Of a DNA stretch of 64,000 nucleotides, positions 10,657-24,213 are shown piece after piece. This stretch comes from Heterotrichella gracilis. Taxonomy: Eukaryota > Sar > Xanthophyceae > Tribonematales > Xanthonemataceae. The notes under the pieces are model-generated. The model was not told where the DNA came from. It searched no databases and saw only the letters and a program-made list of their open reading frames with translations. The number at the start of each line of letters is the position of its first letter. Position 1 is the first letter of the stretch. The translations under genes and the position numbers were made by a program. The stretch spans positions 1 through 64,000 of the forward strand of contig JAULBX010027274.1 in the NCBI GenBank assembly GCA_032358255.1. Reading direction: 5' to 3'.

Positions 10657-13600
10657 CTAGTGCCCTAGTAATGTCAAATTTTGCAAACACCACCCCACCT
10701 CCAGCGTCTTGAGCTTGTTCTTGATGCCCGAGACCTCAAACCGGTTCAGCTTCAGGTTGCGTGCCTTGCTCTTCCGCAGCATGCGCAGGATGGCACCGGA
10801 CTCCTTGGCAGAGGCGGTGCAGCAGAGCATGGCCAGCGCAGGCAGTAATACCAGAAGGCCCAGCCCGGGGCAAACTAGCAGCAGGAAGAGGTACAGGTAG
10901 CGCCTGAGCCACAGGACCAGGGCCAGGCGCTGCGCGTCCGCTGTCTGCACCTGCCATACCCCATAAAAAGGTATTACCCCCATTACAATTCCATCAGGGA
11001 TAAAATAAACAAAGTGCAAAAAATTAACAGATACAGGTAGCGCCGCAGCCACAGGACCAGGCGCTGCGCGCCCGGTATCTATGCCTGCCAGGAAACGGGA
11101 AGAAATCAAGTGAGCAAAACCAATTTTATCAATGCCAATTTTTGCATAGCTGGCTGACACGGGCAGCAAGCCCACCCAGGGCACACCAAAGGTACATGTA
11201 GCGCCTGAGTCACAGGGGCCCCGCGCATGCTGTCTGCACATGCCTCCAAAACAGTAATTTCCCCCCTTTCCGAACCCATTCCTTCCCGTTACCATTCCAT
11301 GTGAATATCCCCTCACCTGCCACCGCACGTTGACCCAGTAGGAGGGCACCCAGAGGCTGCCCTGGGATGCATTCACTGTGATGTTGGGGTACATGATGGT
11401 GGTGGGGGTGACCAGGTGGGAAAGCTGGTAGGGCTTGTTGGCCTGCGGGGATGGAAATGGATCAATGATGGGGTGGTTATCATGGCAAGGTAATCGATGG
11501 AAATTTGGTCGGCATTGCGCATGGCTATTCAGGTAATGACATGAAATAAAATGCACGCAGGTTGTGTAGAAACGCCATTAGCAGTAAAGTCCAGTTAGAT
11601 CAAATGTAATTACATGAAAAATTCAAGCAATATTTGACATAGCATGGAATTGATAGTACGACACTTGCGCATGGTTTCTGCATGGATATCGCATGTGATG
11701 CTGCTCACCCGCATTGTATGCCCACTGGTTGGTTCAATCTCCAGGTACCATTGGCCATTGTAGTCAGCCACGCTGTTGGAGGAGCCAGCAAACCAGCTCG
11801 AGGTGTCAGCCCCTTCAAACCCCGGCAGGCTGTATACTGACGGGGTTTTAAACCTTGCGGATGCATCCCAGGTTCCCTGCACCGCATCCCCCAGCAGGCA
11901 CCGACTAGCCAGCACATCTTGAATGCCTGGCAATAATACAACAACATGGACAAAGCGGCATCGCAACCATAGATCTCCAACAATCATTGGACCTGGTCAT
12001 GCTTTGCATACACCTTGCAGGCACACACATTGATACACCATGTTCAGTTGTGGCATGGCAGTTTTCACGCTGCGTACCTGCCACAATTTCTTCACAATAC
12101 CCCAGGCTATCTGCACTGAGGCTGAACTGCTTCAGTGCTAGTCTGTGTAGACTGCTTTTCTTGCCTGCATGCAACCAATCAAAAGTACAAGAAAGGCTAC
12201 CAAATCACAAGCCACTGCATGTATGTAGCGGAGCCCCATTAAGATATATAAGCTTCAAAACAAGCCATTGTGCAAGCAGCCATTGTACACTCTTGGATTT
12301 AATGCGGTGCACCGGCCTGTCACCAGCCGCAACAAGAGATACCTAGACACCTGTGATTGCGAGTCAGAGTTATGCAATATAATACCCGATTTTCAATGCA
12401 TGCTCACCTGCATATTTTGCATCCACCACTCTGGATATTGCTCCATCGTGAACAAGAACCCTGCTGGTTCTCTTGCGCACCGGCGGCACTGTTGCACCCT
12501 CGTGAAACCCTGTCAAGAATGGCAGTGGGTTGTCTTGGCCATTGAACTGCAACACCTGCAGACAAGTACCACAGGTTTCATATGTGTACACTGTAGAATA
12601 TGTGCTTGCTAGGGCAGTGGAGCCAGTCGACACGCGATCTAATTGGCGAGGCTGTTACAGAGCCAAAAGCAGTGGCAAAAGACTTTCACAGACACCAGTG
12701 TGCACCAAACTGAGTTGTTAGCAGTAATTACTCCTGTCACCTCATCAACAACACCATTGGGTGATATAAACCAGTGGCCAACACAACAGATGCTCAAGCA
12801 AGTGAGAAGCTTGCCCATGTATATGCTGGTTGCAATTCACAAAGCGGTCACCACACTGTGACGTCACCTGGCTGTGATTATAAGCACAAGTTGTATCATT
12901 GAATGACGATTATACAAAATAATTGTACCCAATTACGAGATGATTCACACCTCTGTCGACTGGCTGTGATTCTGTTGACCAGTGGTGATGTTGGCCTGCC
13001 AAACAAGGCTATTGCACAATGCGCACGTGGAATTGGGGACAGTCAAGGGATCCTTCAGTGGAAATGACTGGGTCTCTTTGTTGGGTATAGCCCAAGTGAA
13101 AGCCTGCGTGCTTTTGTCACTGTTCAACAGCGCAACAGCTGGGTCTTTCCACCCTGCATGGGTCACACATACCAGTGATTCTGCAGCTGGTGCTCGGAGA
13201 TGAGGAAGCAAAATCTTAGTTATACGTACTCCCCTGCCAGCCCTTGAACATGGGCATTGGGCATGGCATGGGAGTGAATCATGGGCTGATGATTTTGCAC
13301 TTGGTTGGTGCAACAGATGCCAGGTAGAAGGCAGAAACAAATCTGCAAATATCAGGCTTACCCTGCTTAGGGCACAACGCATCATGTCATGGACGATCAC
13401 ATCGATAACGACCAGCCCCATGCACCAATCATGCGACACGATAGGAAGACATGAAGCAAGCTTGGACAAAAGTGTACAGCACCACTGTTGTTCTACGCAC
13501 CATACAGCCAGTCTAGAGCGGTGTTAGTCACCACCAGGCCACCCTTGGCCGGGGGATCAAACACCGCTTTCCTCAGGATGTACCACATGTACTGGTTCAG

Positions 13601-15783
13601 TAGCTGGGCCTGCGCACTGGAGATGCTGTACCGCTGCACCACACGGGGCTGCTGGCTGGGATCCATTACTGCCAGGATCGCCAGCACTGTGCTGTATCTG
13701 CGGGTTGAGACAATGCCAGGGATCACAAACCATCTGAATGTCTCGAGAATTTGCAGATTGCTTCCTCGCGTTCTTAGCAAATAGTGATTATGGGATGTGG
13801 CATGCGGTTCATTATGTGGCATGCGGTTCATTACATGACGCGTCAGTGACCTGGCCTGGAGGTTCATGTTCATCAATGTCCACATAGCAGTGTTTGTGAT
13901 CCTTGATCCTTGAACAAAAATCGACCATCATCCCGCTCAAGGTGGTAAGTATTGCCTGCATGATACAGTATTGCGTAGTGGCAATGCATGACCCGCGGCT
14001 GACCGCTTATGGATCTTGGGACCCTAAACCCTAAACCCCGCATGGTGCATGGTGACAGTGCATGATCCAGAACTGACTGGCCACTTCCATATCTTTGCTT
14101 AACCTCAACCCCTGCATGATGCATAGTGGCAAAGCATGACCCAGAGCTGACGACGCATGGATTTAGGGTTTAGCAGTTAGGGTTTAGGGTGCATGGCCCA
14201 CAGTCCACCACTTACGGGTTTTCCCAGTCGGTGATGCTGGCAATGAACACCTGCGCACTGGCCAGTGGAAGCACAACCGAAGGCACCGGCAAATTGGTGG
14301 CTGCAGCAGCAAATGTGCAGAACTCCGGGGCAAGGGTGGCAACCCATTCTGGTGGCGTGTAGCTGGAGTTGTACGTCCCGGTTGGCTTGACGCACCTGGC
14401 CCACTGCCTGACTGCCAAGCTGCTGGAGATGGGTGTCCCAGGGGGATCCACTGCTCCTGATAGCTACACAAGCAAACTGCAGAGTGACTGGAAAAGCATC
14501 TATTGTCCCGGAGCAAACAAGATCACTGTGATAGCGCAGGTAAAACAAAAATAGCCTGGGATAAATCAAATCGTGGTGGGTTGGCCCGACTTTGGCAGGG
14601 TTCCTGAATTTTCCACAGTGCAACAGCAGCAAAGCCAGATGGTACCTGCGCTATGAGGGTTGTGTACAGGTACAGGCTGCTCTCTAGGTACTTGGCGGCC
14701 ACCACTGCAAGCGCGGCTGCTTCTTTGTCTGGTGTGCCGCTGAACAGTGGCGAGTTGAGGAGCTGGAGGTAGGCCCTGTAGGAGTTTCAAGCACCCTCAC
14801 TACGGTACCTTGCGTGTACTTGCAATGTGAACACCAGCACAACTGCTATCTGTGCGTGTACTTGCATTTTGGCACTATATTGCTGGGCTAAACCCCGTCA
14901 AGTGGGCGGCCCCCTGTACCTGTTGATTCCAGTCACAGGGCGGTCCAGATCACATCCAGGACAGCTCTTTGATTGGTCAAACTCTTGGACGTAATAGTAC
15001 GAGTAGTGCACGCTGGTCTGCTGTTGGAACCCGTCCGCTTTCAGCCTGTCCCAGGTGACATTATAGTGCACTTCTGTCACCTGCAGAACAACGTTTCAGC
15101 TGTGCTGCCAACACAATGCCCCTACAGTGATCACAACATCACACCACTTTGGTATGCAGTGGTTCAGTTCTTGCAAGTATGTGGCAGGTGTGTGGCAGGT
15201 GTGTTTCTCTTTGGTCGGTGATCTTCAAGGGCCCCCTACCTTGAAGGAGTATGGACCCAGCACTGTCAGCTCGATTGGTTCCACGCCCTGTAGCCACTGC
15301 AACAGGATGCCACAGGCACATATCAACTCACACTCCACAGGAACCGTGCAGGTAAGCAGCAACAATTGGTGCACAGCTAGCTGGTGGGCTGACACAAATA
15401 AGGCTAGTGCAGTGCCTAGCCAACCCACTTGCCTGGTCTGCGTTGCTGATGTTCCAAAAGTAGTACTCAAAGGACAGGGGCTGCTTGCAGGTGGTTATGT
15501 TGTGCCTGAAGCACTCGTTGGTCGTCTCCACCACCCGGGACTGGGTTATCGAGGTCTCCAGGAGTGGCATGAGCAGCGCGATCCCCACGACCGGTCCCAG
15601 CACAGGCAGAACAACACCCACGACGACCATGACCTCTAAAAAGTACCGCTTGCAGCTGCCATGGTCGCCAGCCAACAGGTAGGTTCGCAGCACAGGGTTG
15701 GGTCCAGGCGAAGCGGCACTGACCGGCCCACTATCCCCGCTGCCCGGTAGGCAGCAAGCCTTCATTGATGCATGCCAGGGCAT
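10657..15783 (-). CDS. CD36/SR-B/LIMP-2 family membrane protein
   Basis: Scavenger-receptor-like two-pass membrane protein with a large lumenal/extracellular domain; family members bind lipids or glycoproteins. Twelve exons (minus strand): 15783-15433, 15296-15240, 15080-14920, 14775-14646, 14463-14216, 13697-13501, 13153-12951, 12555-12408, 12164-12078, 11926-11709, 11442-11317, 10950-10657; all phases join, giving about 739 residues. Evidence: N-terminal membrane anchor (VMVVVGVVLPVLGPVVG); the FxNxSNA then LGPYSF signature at the exon 1-2 junction; repeated N-glycosylation sequons (NVT, NIS, NIT, NSS); a GATVPPV segment like the family GTdGtxfPP motif; C-terminal membrane helix at about 661-687 with a basic tail. 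An in-frame TAG directly before the 15783 ATG fixes the start. Intron 1 has a GC donor (CAG|GCAAGT). It is longer than animal members (about 470-500). The exon 7 start could instead be 13180. Intron 11 holds two exon 12 copies. Confidence 0.8.
11028..11250 (-). repeat. Two degenerate intronic copies of exon 12 start
   Basis: 11028-11105 and 11170-11250 both resemble 10890-10955 (acceptor plus first 60 bases of the last exon; GTAGCGCC...AGCCACAGG on the plus strand). The copies have lost usable acceptors and frame. Confidence 0.85.
14021..14192. repeat. Interstitial telomere-type motifs
   Basis: CCCTAAACCCTAAACCCC at 14021-14039 and TTTAGGGTTTAG...TTAGGGTTTAGGG at 14161-14190, in opposite orientations, flanking three similar units with GCATGATGCATAGTGGCAAAGCATGACC-like text at about 13985, 14045 and 14115 in intron 5 of the CD36-like gene. 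Confidence 0.85.
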
Positions 15784-16300
15784 GGACTAGACCGCCATGT
15801 AAGCTGCCACACTCCTCAACGACGGGCTGTGCTCTGCCCTGAACGATTTTATAGCCTCTCCTCCGCTCGGTTTGGTTCCGAGGTAGGCGCTCGCAGCAGC
15901 AGTATCGGTTCGGAGCGCATGCATGCCTCAGCCCCCTAATATCATACCACCCCTGGAGTACCCAAAGGTGTTGTAAATGACATCCCCCCCTGGGCAGCCT
16001 AAAAATAGGCGAGTGAGCCTCGAGGCTCGCCACAAAGGCATCAAAGCGCTCCAATCCCACGCACCTTTACCCGCAATGAGGTGTAATTCGTTTCATTAGA
16101 GCATCGATTGGACCCAGCGAAGCAGTTGGAAGCAGGCGGCAAGTTTGCGATAAGCCTTAATGCACCCAGGCGACTCATAAACCATGGTGGCACTTACCCG
16201 TAACGCTTTGGCCTGAATCCTGCACCAGCTTTCCTGTATTGCCCGTATTAAGGCTTGTTAGTGCGCTGATTGGTTGATATTGTTTTCTACTGTGTGGAGT
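15784..16300. promoter_or_regulatory. Shared divergent promoter interval
   Basis: 517 bases separate the start codons of the CD36-like gene (minus) and PAT1 (plus), so both promoters and 5' UTRs must lie here or overlap. No TATA box or defined site could be assigned with confidence. Based on gene orientation only. Confidence 0.45.
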
Positions 16301-19300
16301 ATGACGGAGGTGGAGCAAAGACCCTCGGGCCCCCTGGCTGGCGAGACAAGTAAGCGCTCGGTACGTTGCCCTTGTGTGCCACGCTCAACCTCCGTTTACT
16401 GACTGTTGCCACTCTTTGTTTGCAGACGGGACGGCAATGGGTGAGGCTGCCGGCCAGCAAAGATTCTTTGGCGCGGTAAGTCCTAGTGTTGCCATCATGG
16501 TTTTGCCACCTGTGAAGGCCACGTAATATGTCACCTCTCAACGAGCCTGTTTTGTTGCGGAATATCGTCCAACGCTGTTTGCCTCCTTCGCGCAGGCCAT
16601 GGACGGGAATGAATCGGCGGGTGTGGGTGCTTACTCCTTTTTTGGGGCGCTGGGAGGTGGTGATGATGCGCTGGAGGGAGGTCTTGAGGTGAGCTCCACG
16701 AATGGCCTATAGGTTTGGGATACCTCACCGCATCACGGGCGCACCGGAGATCAAGTAACATGGACGTTTCTACCTGCAGGATGGCGTTGAGGCTCCTCCC
16801 GAGGAAGAGTTTGTTGCCGGCGGAGGGCTTGATGATGAGACCGGCGAGGATCTATCGTTTGCGTCAATGTTCTCCTCTACCCTTCAGCTTCAACAAGATG
16901 ACGAGACCTACAAGGTATGGCTTCCCACCACCACTGCTCTTCGCAGCACGTGCCGGTATGCCTTTTCCGCTTCTTCCTTGGCTTGTTTTAAAACTCCTCT
17001 CGTCTACTTTTGGTAGATGCGGTGTTCATTGGCCAGGCCAACCCAAATCGATGTAACTAACCACCTTGCCTGTTGGTGAAACAGGCGTTCCAGCCAGAGC
17101 AGACCCGCGCCTCAGGGATATCATCTAACGACACCGCTCACGCCTACAGCTCCAACTCTCTGTTTGGGGCAGTGACCAAGCCCCTGAATGGCAGCGCCAA
17201 TGGCAACTCTGGCTTCCCAGACCCATTTGCTGCTCCCACCTCCAACCTGCAGCAGCTCTTCGCCGATGGTCGCCCAATCCTTGGCGCTGACGCTCTCCAG
17301 GGGTTCAACCAGTTCCCCCAGCAACAGCCTCTGCTGGTAGGTTCCAGTGTACCGCTCTGGGTTGCTATTGTACATCAGGGCTTGGTGGTGTTGCACCTTT
17401 GCCTGGTGCTTGTTTGCTGACTTTGACCACTGACCAATGCCTTGTCCTTGCAGAGGCCAGGGTCTTCTGGTGACCTGGGTTTTTCTGGGCAGCAGATGCA
17501 GGGGCAGCAGATGCAGGGGCCTGGCATGCCCACTTCCTATGCACAGCAGATGCAGCAGCAGAGGCCAGCCGGCATGCAGTCGTTCCTCCCGCCCACCAGC
17601 ATGGCTCAGCCATACCTCCCTCGCCCCAACCCTGCCCCGGTGTCCCAGGGCTACGCAGTGAGGCAAGGTGGTGTGCTGGGCCAGAACATGGGGCAGCAGC
17701 AGAGGCCTGCATACCCGCCCAACATGATGGCGGGCATGGGAGCACCCACCGCACAGCCCATGCAGCAGCAGCAGCAGTTCAACCCCATGCCCTCCATGCC
17801 GCAACAGAGGGCATACGCTGCCCCCGCAAGGCCCGGAGTGCCCCAGGTGTACCTGCCAACCCCTCCTGGCCAGCCCGTGAGGCCTGCGCGCCCCCCGACC
17901 CAGTACCAGATCAACCACATGGGGATCATGCACGCGGTGCACCCTCAGCAGCAGCAGGCCCAGCAGGCCACCTACTCCAGGCAGCAGGAGCAGATTGTGG
18001 CCTGGGCACGCCAGCAGGCCAACGAGGTGGCTCGCCAGCGCAGCAACCAGGAGCTGGCGGCAGCTGTGGCGCGCAACCAGATGGGCCAGACCATGAACAC
18101 GTGAGTAGCAGCCCCTCCCCTCCCATTGTGCGCGTTAGATATGGCGAACACCGCTACATGTCGTGGCTGACGTGTGCTGCCTGCCTGGCCATTGTGTGTT
18201 GCTATGCCACTGTCGTGAGTGAAGAACTTGTGTGCTCTACTTCTACCTGCATACTAACGTGTTGCTGGTCCCCATGCAGTCGCAGGTATGGCTCCAAGTA
18301 CATGGACCCCGAGGAGATTGAGCAGATCCTCCGCATCCAGTGGAAGTCCCTCAACAGCGGATCCCCATATCTGGAGGACTACTACTACCAGGTGACAACC
18401 TTCATAGGGTGTCCTTTATGTTCACTGGGATATCATGCATTGGAGCCAGCTGGCTGTCACCCTTGACAGCTTGCTGTGTTTCGGCATGCCTTGTACCACT
18501 TCTGGGCAAGTAGAAGTCATCAATCCTGTTCCTTCTCTGCCAGTGACTTAGCTGGTGTTCAGTCTGGTTGTATGCTGCAGCAGGCCTATCAGTTCAAGAA
18601 CGCCGGGCAGAGGAACATGCGCACCTTTGCGCCTGAGCAGCTGAGGGACGCAGCGCCAGGGGAGAAGCTGACTGGGGAGCCAACCGCGTACGTCAACCTG
18701 GACGGCCTTGGCAAGATAGCCTTCTCCAACATCCGCCGCCCCAGGCCACTCATGGACCTCACCCCAGATGAGATGAGGATGCAGCGGGTGAGCCTCCCAG
18801 TGTACACTGGCTTGCTTGCCTTTGCTTGTCGTCGTTTGCTTATGTACCTGGTGCTGGAATATATATGTGGGCCACTGAACAACCTGTTTGAACCTGTGGT
18901 TTTGCTTCGTTTGTAGGAGATGAGCGGTGAGGACCGCCCCATGAAGCCCCTGGAGCAGGAGCCGCTGCTGGCTGCCCGCATCATGATTGAGGACTGCATG
19001 TACCTGCTGCTGGACGTGGACGACATCGACCGCATGTTTGCTGCTGGAGGTGCCAGGGAGGACGCTGCGCTGCTGCGCCAGAGGCGCGGGCTGCTGATGG
19101 AGGGCCTGGCTGCCTCTCTGCGCCTGCCCGACAACCCCGTGCCACCGCCACCTGGCAGCGCCGCGGCCTCCGCCGATGGCAGGGACGCTGGTGACGGCGT
19201 GTTCCTGAGGCTGGTTGCCCTGCCGAAAGGCAGGACCCTGCTGGCCAGGGCGCTGAAACTGATGTACCCGCCATCCTACGCCGAGGGGCCCGAGGCGCCA

Positions 19301-20659
19301 AGCCACGCCCCTCCACTCCGCATCCTGTGGGCCACTCTGAGGAACGTGCGCTATCTGTTTGGGGCAGACAGCCGCGGAGGCCAGCGCCAGGCTAAGGTGC
19401 GCCCACCCACTTCTCCTCTGTTCACGTCCTCAACTCGTGCCCCTGTATGCCCTCGCCGTTTTGGCCCCTTATTTTCTCATCTTAGTGGTGAAGCCGCAAG
19501 CTGATTTATCCCTTGATTTATCCCTTCTCTGGAAACCCTTAAACTCAACCTTCTTAACCCTTATCCATTGCCCCAGGCGGACTTCAGCTCCATGAATAGC
19601 ACTGAGGTCACCTCCAAGATTGCCGCCTCTGCTGTCGACGTGGCGCGCCGCCTGGAGAACGCCACCGCGGTGTGCAACAGCATCGCCGCGGTGGTGGCTG
19701 GCGACCTCAACCCCGCAGAGGTCAAGGACGCCAGCGGCGACCTGGCGGCCACCCTCATGCCTCTGTACCCTCCAGGTGCGCCTCAGCTGCTGTGCTGCGG
19801 TGTAGATAGGGTAGCAGTGGGTCATGGCTGGGTGTACCTGTGCTCTTAGGATAAGCTGCAATGGCGGCAGGGCAGTACACGTTGTACACTAGGCTGGGGA
19901 GTAACACTGCAGTTTGCTATTGCTGTGCACACAGTGCTGTCCTGCTGCTGAGCTACTCTACTGAGAGTTGCCACTCACCTGGTGCTGTACCTGACTTGCT
20001 CCTTTGTGTTACAGGCGTGAAGGCCACCGAGTCCCAGGTGGAGTGGCTGGCCGACGTGCTGGTGGCGCTGCTGCTGCGCGCCTCGGAGCTTGGCCTGGCT
20101 GACGCCAGCGTGGTGAAGGGCGCGTACAACCAGCAGGGTGGGCCCACCAACCCCGAGGCCAAGGCATGGCGCACCTGCTTTGACATCTTCTTTGGGATGG
20201 TCATCCACCACATGCAGGTCCTGCTCAACATCTACAAGGCGGCCCAGCAACAGGTGTGGGGCTGCTGCGAGCATTTCTCTTGTAGCATGTGTTTTTGCTG
20301 TGCATGGGTTCTTGCTGTGTGTTGTGCTTGGGTGTTCCCTCTCCTGACCACAGGTGCAGAAAATGCAGCCAATATGCAGTTGTATCTCTTGTCAGTTCCT
20401 GCTGCATAGAAAATAGCTGGGCCTGTACACACAAGCTGGGAGTGACTGACTATTATGGCATGAGCTGCGTGCCTGGCCTAGAAGGTGCCCTGATAGATAT
20501 ACGGTGCAGGGCTGACTTGCCTTGTGCGTGCAGGGTGCCCAGGACACCGCCGACCTTGCACGCGGGATGGTGCCTGTCAACCTCATCCGCGCCACCCTGC
20601 CCCACGCGACCGACAAGCAGAGGGAGCAGCTGCGCGCCTGCCTGTCTGAGCTCAACTAG
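16301..20659 (+). CDS. PAT1: PAT1 homologue, mRNA decapping activator
   Basis: P-body protein that bridges deadenylated mRNA, the LSM1-7 ring and the DCP1-DCP2 decapping enzyme. Exons: 16301-16349, 16426-16475, 16596-16688, 16780-16914, 17085-17336, 17454-18100, 18280-18391, 18584-18787, 18917-19396, 19577-19775, 20015-20253, 20534-20659; they join into 861 residues. Features: acidic N-terminus with FFGA and SFFGALGGGDDALEGG segments; Gln/Met/Pro-rich low-complexity middle (residues about 190-400); the plant-type motif KYMDPEEIEQILRIQ with a following YYYQ at exons 7-8 (about 411-445); a helical C-terminal PAT1 domain with VALPKGRTLLARALKL. Exon 8 begins at a CAGCAG double acceptor. Unlike its neighbours, its introns show no clear exon-edge copies. 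Confidence 0.93.
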
Positions 20660-23184
20660 GGTGCTCCCACGCGGCTGTATGGGGCAAGCTGGGATATCGC
20701 GCCATCGGAGGAACAAGGGGGGTGCCTGGGCCGATATGAACACCAAATCAAGGAGCTGCCATATCGCCCAGGATGCACCCTTCCAACCGCAAGTATGCTC
20801 GCAACCCCAATACCCCATGGCTCAATCGGAGTGGGGTCAAAAGCTTATTACTGTTATTGAAATTCAGGTTATTGTGACGTTTGGTCGGAGTTTTCTCTTT
20901 TCCAATATGTGCCATTTGAAGTTGTCATCCGACACATGAGTGCGGTTGCTGCGTTAAGGCATAAATATGTGATGTCATCGTGCCAATTTCATCGAGCCAT
21001 TTTGCTCAACAGCGCGTCGTGCGCTTAGGGCCGCAACTGGTGCCCTACAATAAGCAGCCCCTAAAGTAAGTTGATTATTAGGCAGTACATATTCTTTCCG
21101 TTTTGTGTTTTCAGCCATTTACAACCAGTACATCAGGATCTCTCTGTTTTTCCCACACTTGTATGTTTACCTAGCCAATAGCTTGAACGAATGATTGTGG
21201 ATGTGCGGTGCGCGCTGCCCCCACTGGGCTGGTGTGATGCTGCTTGTATAACCGCCGTTTGCACTTTGCCCTCTTCGCAGTGCGTGTGCCACCTTGGTCC
21301 AACTTTTCAGTTGTATTTTGGTGTTGCAGCTGGTGCAGGCATGTACGCGGTATGGAGGGCAAGGTGTGTTAGTCTAAAGATTTTGAGCGCCTTCCATGCG
21401 CTGTGATACTACAGCCAGTTTCTTGTGCACAGGGCATACTACCCATAGCTCCCCTGTCTGCTGAATTAATTTTGTGCTGCTCCAAATTTCTTTTATTTGC
21501 CCCACTGTTGTGACAGCTCTAAGAGAACTGCTTAGGATTTAGTAAATCTCAGCGCGTGGGCTTTGACACACTGATCAAATTCACCACTTGGAACACAGTT
21601 GATCAGGTCCTTGCCACACATTCATATGGTTTTTGAGCATGCTGCTCAAATGTGCTAGAGCGTCAACCACATATGTGGCAGCAGTAGAGAGTGTATCGAG
21701 TGTGTTACAGATTTGAAACAAAAAAAGCTAAAAAAAAATCATTTTTTACCTGAGTAAGCTTGAGTGGTAGGGAGTAGGAAGGGTGGTCCGGCAAGCACAA
21801 CCAAAGGTAGTATTGGAGATTGGTACTTGTGTTCTTATTAGCTTTTACTTCTTCAGAGCACGCCTATGCTGCGGTGCGCAGTTGTTTCTTTGGTTTGGGG
21901 TTTCCTTTGCTCAAATCAGCAACATTTAGGTTCGTTTCCTAATGGCTAAGATCCTTGGTCCATTGTGACCTGTTTTCGCTTTTGTGCTTCGCTGTTGTCC
22001 AATCATCGTCAACTTGATGGTATGCCGGAAACTTCACTGTTTATGATGGGGGAAAAGGGGTGTCCTTGGTGTCTAGTATTTCACTCAGTGTTGCCGCCTG
22101 CCTGTGTTGGTTATCAGTTTTTGTGAGCACAGCAGGTTGCAGGAAGTCTCTACCATTGTATCGGTGTAGGCGCGCGAAACTGCACCGAGGGTTTGGTGGG
22201 TATAGGGTTTTACTTGGGTGTTCCTCTCAGCTGGGAGAACCATCTGATGGTGCCATGGTAGTCGTTGAAGGCTGGATGACGGTGGTTTAGGCAAAAGTGT
22301 TTGTGTTTGTGTTACCCGCAGGCAGTGTGTGTTTCCAGGGCTCAGTGGGGCCCAGGGCCACCTGCAGATTCGGTTGTGGGCATTTGTTTTGTCTAGGTAG
22401 TTATTCCCCTTCTGGCAAGTTGGGAGATTGTCAGTGATAGTGTGTGCATGCAGACTACCCACCGCCTTGTCGTACTGTTGGCGGGTGTGTGGTATCATCT
22501 GTGTGATTTGAATCCAACATTGCTTGCCTGGTGCGCTCACTGAGCTGACAGCTTGCGTGTTTAGGTATTTGCACTGATTTATGTGCAATTTTTGTAAATA
22601 ATTCAGATATTGTTATGATTGCTCTGACACCTCAACCGGCCTACGGTCACCCTCTTTGTGGAAACATGCACAAAGCATTGTACTTACAAAACAAATTGTC
22701 GCCCTGAGCCAAGACATGTCATACGATGGCATCAAGACTTTAGTGCCATTGGCCTAGATTCTGAGGGAAAGAAAAGGAAAAGAAATTCGACCCAAATTGC
22801 AATAGCCGTGAAGCATAGTCAAGCTGGGCCCATAGCATCCAGTTACCTGAAAAGGCATTTCTGTCCACATCGTGTCGGCTGTTTGCCCTGCGTGCCTTGA
22901 TGCTTACTAGCCTAGGTTGCATTTAAAACGTATGCCCTAATTATGGGGGGCCCATTGTAAGCATGCCACGGACCGGAATTTATTCCTAAAATATATTCCA
23001 TCCCAAAACTATATCCTTAATGCTGTGTGGCTGGCACTGCCTATTGATTGCTGGAACAAAATCTATTGAAATGCACAGTCCCATGTCAATACTGCCCGGC
23101 ACCGCCCCCCCTTCCCTTTTAAACACCTGGCACAGCCAGGCATTCAGCCCCCACCCGCCCCCCTTCCTCCTCCCACTCCTTCCC
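20660..23184. other. Convergent intergenic region
   Basis: Lies between the 3' ends of PAT1 (plus) and the EME1-like gene (minus). The base composition is clearly more AT-rich than the flanking genes, with an A-run at 21720-21745. No exon chain, RNA gene or mobile element was recognised; both 3' UTRs must lie at the edges. Confidence 0.6.
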
Positions 23185-24165
23185 TCATGCGGCATCCGCC
23201 TTGTCTTCCACCCCCCGCACCACCTGCCCCGGCTCCCCCAGCAGCGCCTTGCGCAGCGCGTGGAAGGCAGCCTGGCCCACGCGCTTCATGCGCGGGAGTT
23301 GCTCCGCCCCCGGAACCTGCAGCAGGGGCCATTGGGACATCTCCTTCTCCCGCTGCGCGTCGGTCCTGCGGGGCGAGTGGGGTGTGTGAGCGTGCGCAGG
23401 TGGCGGGTGGGGGGTGGTTTGGGGTGGAGATCATCAGGGGTCAGTAGCACAGCTCCAATCCCCCCTGCGCGTCGGTCTGCGGGGCTGGTTGGGCTGAGGC
23501 TGGGCATGCTACGATATATGGGGTGCAGGGCAGAGATGGTTACCCTAGGAAGGGGTGTGGGCGAGGGCTGTGGGGCGTCGCATGGTGAAGGAAGGCGCTC
23601 TGAAGCTGCACTGCAGATGGCCTTCCAATAGTGGCCCAGGGATGCATACATATTATCTACCAATTTGGTTTCATTTCTCTAGGCATGAAGGTTCCAAAAG
23701 CCGCACATGCTGCCCTGGTAGATGCCCCATTTCTCACTACTTCAACATCACTTAACCTTTCACTTGCATGGATCCAGTTCCACTCCTCCAATTATATTGT
23801 CCCACTCACTTGGATGGGTCCATGAGCCACATGATTGCTGCCCCGGCTGAGGGCAGGTGGTCCACGATGGCCCGTGCTTTCATGCCGTCAAGCCTGAGGG
23901 CATTGGTCATTGCAAAGTACCAGGTGCGCGTGGCCTCGTCCGGTATGGAAAACCTGCAGGGTGGGTGGTGGCGGAGGGTTTGAGGTGATTTGTGAGTGTG
24001 TGCACGGGTGGTGGTGGTGGTGGTGGTGGTGTGGGGGGTGTGTGTGTTTGTGCAAAGGTGGGGTGTGAACTTAGAATTTCAAAACTCAAACTTAAAACCC
24101 TAAGCAATGTGTGTGCAAAGGTGGGGTGCAAAGTGGCCATGTCGCATGTGCGGTGTGGAATGGTG

Positions 24166-24213
<48 letters not shown>

